From Setaria digitata (taxonomy: Eukaryota; Nematoda; Chromadorea; Rhabditida; Setariidae): a stretch of DNA of 64,000 nucleotides. The stretch is taken from positions 22,440-86,439 of the forward strand of contig RCAB01000273.1 in assembly GCA_003640385.1 (NCBI GenBank), in the 5' to 3' direction. The translations under genes were made by a program, and so were the position numbers. This document shows, piece after piece, positions 63,855 to 64,000 of the stretch (its first letter is position 1; every line of letters starts with the position of its first letter). The notes beneath the pieces are model-generated. The model was not told the origin of the DNA. It did not search any database and was given only the letters and a program-made list of their open reading frames with translations.

Positions 63855-64000
63855 GTGAGAAATTTTATTAAATGTAGGTAAGGATTATTTAAACCCACTA
63901 AAACGTATAGGTAAATTTGCAATTATAATTGTCAAAATTTTAATTGAAAGGGAAATAAGTTGAGAAGGAAGGAAAGTATAAGTAAAAATGAAATGGAATT

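Larger units (their letters stand above)
58755..64000. other. 5.2 kb right-end region, no gene supported
   Basis: AT-rich. Overlapping open stretches at 59722-60151 on both strands lack splice-supported neighbours or known motifs. It contains the gap duplication at 62506-62693 and the (TTA)n microsatellite. It presumably includes the neuropeptide promoter close to 58755. Confidence 0.45.

Overview
The window is AT-rich eukaryotic DNA with small exons and GT-AG (twice GC-AG) introns. Strong splice-acceptor-like sites lie within about 10 nt upstream of several start codons, as expected for spliced-leader addition. Gene content (a patched-related protein, a divergent PP1-like phosphatase, an NLP-type neuropeptide precursor, an ET-module-like secreted protein) points to a nematode. 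The long intergenic stretches and AT bias would suit a parasitic, possibly filarial, species, but that is inference. I saw no bacterial insert, CRISPR array, recognisable transposon ORF or tRNA.

Layout. 1-9541 (-): most of the spliceosomal helicase Brr2/SNRNP200, running off the left edge. 10769-12716 (+): V-ATPase c'' proteolipid (vha-4 type), divergent from Brr2. 17332-18489 (+): a small unrecognised type II membrane protein with a Ser/Thr-rich tail. 20189-23383 (-): a WD40 protein of the CSA/ERCC8 type (transcription-coupled repair). 27221-30461 (-): lysosomal serine carboxypeptidase (cathepsin A type). 37012-45146 (+): an 18-exon patched-related (PTR) protein. 46083-47879 (+): divergent PP1-like phosphatase, 5' end unresolved. 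49626-51841 (+): secreted or surface cysteine-rich protein. 53648-55423 (-): a paired-domain (PAX) gene, with an 85-aa reading frame that may be its N-terminus or a separate upstream gene. 57697-58754 (-): a neuropeptide precursor with xFAFA-KR repeats. 58755-64000: no gene seen; a (TTA)n microsatellite lies at the end.

The genes do not form one pathway. Housekeeping genes (splicing, proton pump, DNA repair, lysosomal protease) sit beside lineage-specific ones (PTR, phosphatase, cysteine-rich protein, neuropeptide). Four assembly gaps (N at 14017, 44451-44486, 52462, 62599) are each flanked by near-identical direct copies, so these duplications are probably unmerged contig ends. Other points of note are a helicase cassette with altered ATPase motifs, two GC-AG introns, a perfect 33-bp inverted repeat at 14426-14496 and a decayed AT-rich repeat field near 14.85-15.75 kb. 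Exon joins were worked out by eye from reading frame and splice consensus; no alignment was run.
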